Origin: Mesotaenium endlicherianum
Taxonomy: Eukaryota > Streptophyta > Zygnematophyceae > Zygnematales > Mesotaeniaceae
Reading direction: 5' to 3'
Length of the DNA: 36,701 nucleotides
Assembly (NCBI GenBank): GCA_009602735.1
Contig: WELA01010285.1
Coordinates: 817,215-853,915 of the forward strand
The notes below the pieces were generated by a model that was given only the letters and a program-made list of their open reading frames with translations, made no database searches and was not told where the DNA came from. The stretch's first letter is position 1; each line of letters begins with the position of its first letter. Shown piece by piece: positions 32,268 through 36,701 of the stretch. The position numbers and the translations under genes are program-made.

Positions 32268-34785
32268 ATGGCAGGAGAGGAGAAAGCAGCAGCAGCAGCA
32301 GCAGAGTCTCGCTACTCGGAAGGTGGCACAATGTAAAAGATTTGTGCCGTTTTCTTCTTGTTTTGTTACTTTTGCAATATTGTCAACTGATTGGAGGTTG
32401 TTGCTTATACTTCTTGATTTTATTTTTTTTGACAGGGCGTTATGATATTCCTCTAAGACGTGAGCTTTTCTTGACAGATTTGACAAAATTGTCAGGAGGG
32501 AGATACCGGCTACAATTATCTTTGAAGATGACAAGGTGCACTTTTACATTTGCATTATAAATGGCCGCCTCCTGCTTTGAGTGGGGTTGATGAAGGAGAA
32601 AGATAGGGTCATGCAGGTTACATCAGATGGAATGTGTAGTGCTGCAGGTTCAAATTTAAGTAGAAAGTGCTCGTCCTGTATATTCTCGATGGGAAGACTA
32701 CAAAAGGGAGCTTCTTCTTGGATAAAACGCGTTGTGGTCCGTTGGTATAGTGACCAGATCAAACTTTGTGGGCAGAGGCCTATCCTTGATTGCTATAGAC
32801 TGACTTTGATACGGGAGCTTTTTTTTGCCTCAACAAAAGTCTGGCAAACCAGCAGCTGTCAGAAGGGAGGCTTGACTAGAGGACAGCGCCAGGTCATGCC
32901 AAATCATGCTACCGCTGTAAGCCATACTCCGAGGAAGGCCTATGTGAGCTCGTGACTTGTGGCATGACGTCCACCCAGCAGACGGAGCCACGTGGCAAGC
33001 TCTGCCGTCTGCGTGTTCAAATGCAGTATATGTGGCACATGACTCGTGGCCACCATGCCTCGCCTGGTAGTCATTCTAGAGGGCCAAAACCATGTGACAT
33101 GGTACATGCAGGCAGGCAGGCAGGCAGGTCCGTGTTTGGTCTGGATTGTGCAATCTCTGGAGGCAGTGAGGCCACAGCTTGGCAGACCAGGTAGCAAGGC
33201 GGCAAGCAGGCATGCATGCAGCAGGACAGGAGGTGTACTGCACTCGAGGGCCTGCCCTGCCAGGCTCGTGCCAACTGGCAGGGATGCTGTGCTTTCTGAC
33301 CCCTCCTCAGAGGGAGGGCATTACGCGGGCGCTGCTGCGTGCTTTGGAGCAGATGGCTCGCGATACTCTGGCCCTGCTTCGGGCCTCTGACGACTTCGGC
33401 TCCGGCTCCGGCTGTGGGTCTGCTCCAGCTCCGTCTCCGGCTTTGGTTCCAGCTTCTGCTTCGGATTCGGCTCCGACTCCAGCTCTGGCTCCGGCTCCGG
33501 TTCTGCCTCTCACTCCGGCTCCCGGTCCGGGTCCCAGTCTGACTTTGGGTTCAGCTCTGGATCCAGCTCTGACTTTGGCTCCGGATCTGGCTCCGTCTCC
33601 GTTTTCTGGTCGTGGCTGATGCGCAGGTGCTGGCCTTCAGGGACATCCACCCGCAAGCTCCCACGCATGTCATCGTCATTCCCAAGGAGCGCGACGGCCT
33701 CTCTGAGTTAGCCAAGGTGAATGGGCCGGTGAATGTTCGGGTGGATGGGTTGGTGGGTGGATGAAGCAAACCCCCTCCCCCCCCTCCCCCCCTCTCCTCT
33801 AATGCTCTGAGATGCATGACGGGCGTGATATCATGCTCCTTTCTTTGTCTAACACCTACTGGTCTATCAATCCTGGCTGACGCGTGGCCGGCTCTTGTCT
33901 CTGCCGGCGCGCAGCTTGGTGCCGCCATGCGGCATGGACCCCAGCTCCAAGCATAGCTCCTGCATCTTAGGACGTGACAGGTGCCACTTGCTTTATGTGT
34001 GTCTCTCTGCTGCTGGGCTTGGGCGGCTGGCGGCCGGGCGTGGGGACGTGTGGCGCGCTTGGCGTGATGCATGTGGCAGGCAGAGGAGAGGCACAAGGGC
34101 ATTCTGGGGCACCTCGTGTACGCCGCCCAGCTGGTGGCAAAGCAGGAGGGTCTCGATGACTTCCGCCTGGTGGTCAACAATGGCCCCGGAGCCGGTGGGT
34201 TGCTGCTGCTGCACCTGCACCTGCACCTGCATGCACGCCTGCCTGCCTGCCTGCCTTCTCCCTCATGCATGAAACCTGAGCATTTTTGCATTGCTGTCCC
34301 TGGTGTGTTTTCCGCAACTTGCATGGAGTATGTTGCTGTGCTTTTTGGTGCTGCCGTGGTGCCAGATTTAGGGGGGAGCTCGCCTTACCTGAGGAGGATG
34401 GGGGCCAGGATGGAAAGAGGGTGCGATCCGGCTGAGACGGAAATGTCGTCGGCCGTCTGATTCTGCTTCAGCTTCTGCCGTGGCACGTGATGGGTTCCGG
34501 CTCAGCTTCGTGCATGGATGCTGTTTTGGTTTTCGTTCACAAGAGAAAGCGTCTCCTCGAGACAACTTTGGGAAAGGTTGTATGTAGTAAAAGCTTACCC
34601 AGCAGTTTGAGGCTGGGTACGGCTGCCAGCTGTCCTGAATGTAAGCATGCAGCGCCGTGCACGCACGTGTGTGGTGACCGTGAGTGCGTGTTGGGTGGTG
34701 ATGGACGAAGAGTGCAGGGCAGTCGGTGTTCCACTTGCACCTCCACGTCCTCGGCGGCCGCCCCCTCCGCTGGCCACCTGGATAA
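32268..34785 (+). CDS. HINT1: HINT1-type histidine-triad nucleotide-binding protein, five exons
   Basis: Small purine-nucleoside phosphoramidate hydrolase of the HIT family. Exons: 32268-32332, 32478-32535, 33627-33716, 34080-34194, 34718-34785, all with GT/AG borders. Phases agree and give 131 residues ending in TAA. The order of conserved blocks is complete: TIFDKIVRREIPATIIFEDD, VLAFRDIHPQAPTHVIVIPK, GHLVYAAQLVAKQEG, FRLVVNNGPGAGQSV, then the histidine triad HLHLHV (His115, His117, His119; the middle one is the nucleophile in the family) and the typical end LGGRPLRWPPG. The N-terminus MAGEEKAAAAAAE is a short Ala-rich leader. Human HINT1 has 126 residues, so length is normal. No targeting peptide is obvious, so cytosol or nucleus is likely. 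Confidence 0.95.
33394..33615. repeat. Degenerate GGCTCC hexanucleotide minisatellite in HINT1 intron 2
   Basis: Imperfect six-base units (GGCTCC, GGTTCT, AGCTCT, GGCTTC) fill some 220 bases of the 1,091-base intron 32536-33626, ending just upstream of the acceptor. The period of six keeps a frame open in which Ser/Pro/Ala/Leu alternate, but no start, splice partner or family supports translation. Confidence 0.85.
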
Positions 34786-35899
34786 ACCAGGCCGAGCCCA
34801 GCTGGGGGGCATCGCGACACGTGTCATCATCTCATTGCCTGGACGTGCGACGGGTATGCGGAAAGTGAGTTGGACGAGGGCCATCGCAGAGGACGGCAAA
34901 GGTACCTCATCTTGGAGAATGGGTGTGCACTATATAATCCAGGAGATACAGCGAGCAAGCGTCGGCACGGCGTTGCTCACCTGCCCTCTCAAGCATGCGT
35001 CTCCCAGCTTCTTTAAGTTTCCTTCCTCAATATGGCCAGCCTATGCATGCGCACCCAGAGAAGCCTGCTCCGGCCGTGTGGAGCGCGCTGAGCAATGCAT
35101 GGTTGAAGCAGCTAAGATTGGCCCATTATATAAGATTGCACAAAATTGGCAATCGAAGTCAATATGTGCAAACTGTGCATGACTGACAAAGACTGCAAGC
35201 CAGGAGTGGTGGGTCATTGATGCTATGTGTGAGGGGGCCTGACAAGACCACTTGGAGAAGAGCTAGCTAGGCAGTTGCCTTTCTCCATGGCAAGGAGGGC
35301 TGTTGTTGCATATGGGATGTGATGGATCCACATGCAAACTAGATGAGGCTTTGCCTGGTGTTGAGGATTTCATGTGGCGCAGCCTTTTAGGCAAGCTGCA
35401 GAGGCGCCATCAGAAGCTCTTGATCTAGGCTTGTGCCATTATAAAAACTACAAGTGCAGCAGCATTTGCAGCACATTAACAACCTACTTGATTGTTGTAT
35501 GCGCATCTCTCCTCACACAAGACAGACGAGTACTGAGGTGGTACCTGTAACAGAATGATATCGTAGGAGTCTTCAACACATACTGTCATAAGAAGTGGCC
35601 AGGGACACTGACCAAGAAGTCATCATGGCACATCAATCTCAAAGGCAGATGCCCATATGATCTGCAACGCTTCAAATTTTGCATCTCCTGCAAGACCTTG
35701 TAAGGCCTCAGAAGTCAGAGCAATATCATCAAAGTCAATTTTGTCTGGAGGTGCAGAAGAAGCAGAGGTTCCAGGAATGCCCTGGCTGTTGAGCAACCAA
35801 TCCCTGCAGGAGCATAGCCTGCATGTGCGTCTGTCATCATCGATGTGTGGACTCCTACTCCATTAAAGTCTGGGAGAGCTCTAAGGGACTGGGCACCTC
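34786..35899. other. Intergenic region between convergent HINT1 and SRFR1-like genes
   Basis: About 1.1 kb holding the two 3' UTRs. Frames on both strands are short or cross the neighbouring exons, and none resembles a known family. No RNA gene or repeat was recognised. Confidence 0.45.
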
Positions 35900-36678
35900 C
35901 TACACCTCGTATTCGCTCAGCAGAGAGATCGCGCCGCCCACGGTCCCGACGACATCGCAGACGGGCGACAGGCCCCTCCACGCGTTCTCGTGCTTCAGGC
36001 GCGCACCCAGCCACGGCCCCACCGACTGGACAAACATATCCAGCGAGGGGGACAGGATGGCCTCCCAGTCCACCTTCACGACAAAGAGCTCCACACGAGC
36101 GCCATCAGCACAACTGGCATCTGTCAATGCAAGCAGCAGCTGTCAGCTGGCACGACCTCGGCTATGGCCAGGCCAAGCCAGCCAAGCCAAGCCTGGTGGT
36201 GACATCGCTGCAGACGTCCTTTTTTAGCGAGCACCTCCATGGCAAATTCTTCTCTGATAGAAGTGAGAGAACAGGAAGAGGTTCACCCCCCCATGGCAAG
36301 AGAGCAGAAAGAGTTCCACCCCCTCGAGTCCCTCTAGGTGAAGGAGCGTGCAGCATCGGGACCAGATCCGCATACCTACATAAGGCAGCACCAGGACCAC
36401 TTTGACGACAGAAATTTAAAACTACACCAAGATTCCGTCTAGTCAAGTGCAATACAGGGGCTTGGCGCCCCCCTGCGGATAGGCGCCAGATTGCATCTAC
36501 TGGGAGAATATGAGGGGGGGCGGGGAAGGAGGAGCGGAGGAGAGTAGGGCAGGGCTGACCTGGATCCCCCGTGGGATGGGAGCGGTGACCTCCATGGAGG
36601 CGGCCAGGAAGAGCGCGAGCAGCACCACGTAGCCCACCACCGCCGTGCCTCTCGCCAGCGGCATGAAGTTGTACCTGC
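35900..36678 (-). CDS. C-terminal exons of an SRFR1/TTC13-like protein (partial, runs off right edge)
   Basis: Two exons on the minus strand. The first, about 36678 (or 36674) to 36560, encodes RYNFMPLARGTAVVGYVVLL followed by LFLAASMEVTAPIPRGIQ and ends at a CAG/GT donor. The second, 36073-35900, starts VDWEAILSPSLDMFVQSVG and ends LLSEYEV with TAG. They join in phase 0 over a 486-base intron. The first exon contains a hydrophobic helix long enough to span a membrane. From memory the pair matches the C-terminus of plant SRFR1 (suppressor of rps4-RLD 1) and animal TTC13, large TPR proteins; SRFR1 negatively regulates immunity in Arabidopsis. The TPR part would lie beyond the window, so the assignment rests on about 95 residues. 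A membrane protein of another family is possible. Confidence 0.55.
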
Positions 36679-36701
36679 CTTGCATAACATCCCCCCCCCC
36701 C

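Noticed and set aside
33179-33619. 146-codon plus-strand frame rich in Ser/Pro/Ala
   Set aside because: It is made mostly of the six-base minisatellite within HINT1 intron 2, whose flanking exons splice in phase around it.

Overview
The window is eukaryotic nuclear DNA. Genes are split into many small GT-AG exons, coding DNA is GC-rich, introns carry microsatellites, and there is an LTR retrotransposon. Three host genes resemble green-plant-lineage proteins: a SEC16 with plant-type conserved blocks, a plant-like RNase H2 subunit B, and a C-terminus resembling plant SRFR1/TTC13. I infer a green alga, streptophyte or chlorophyte, and cannot name the species. The sequence starts and ends in C homopolymers and has two N gaps, so it looks like a whole short scaffold of a draft assembly.

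Layout. 1-559: possible last exon of a plus-strand gene cut by the left edge. About 1.66-4.17 kb, minus strand: RNase H2 subunit B, spread over at least eight short exons that phase perfectly. 4.17-5.34 kb: divergent intergenic region. 5.34-20.04 kb, plus strand: a giant SEC16 (ER exit-site / COPII scaffold), eight exons, about 3,376 residues once a 1,016-nt assembly artefact in exon 2 is removed. 20.04-24.67 kb: AT-rich intergenic DNA with at most decayed coding remnants. 24.67-31.79 kb: a decayed Ty3/Gypsy-type retrotransposon on the minus strand, with gag, RNase H, integrase and a downstream PHD finger, but protease and reverse transcriptase deleted and the LTR segments in an unusual permuted order. 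32.27-34.79 kb, plus strand: HINT1 (histidine-triad hydrolase), five exons, complete. 35.90-36.68 kb, minus strand: the last two exons of an SRFR1/TTC13-like gene that runs off the right edge.

The host genes are ordinary housekeeping functions (secretory traffic, ribonucleotide removal from DNA, purine phosphoramidate hydrolysis, possibly a TPR regulator). Nothing suggests they work together as a cluster. The most unusual object is the retrotransposon. Its order, read on its coding strand, is Y - gag/pol - PPT - X - Y - X, where an uninterrupted LTR copy is Y+X. It has a candidate 4-bp target-site duplication, a 12-bp palindrome at the X/Y junction, and a C4HC3 PHD finger in the integrase frame. 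The next most important observation is a perfect 1,015-bp repeat on either side of a single N inside SEC16, almost certainly two unmerged contig ends, which breaks the reading frame of any naive gene model.
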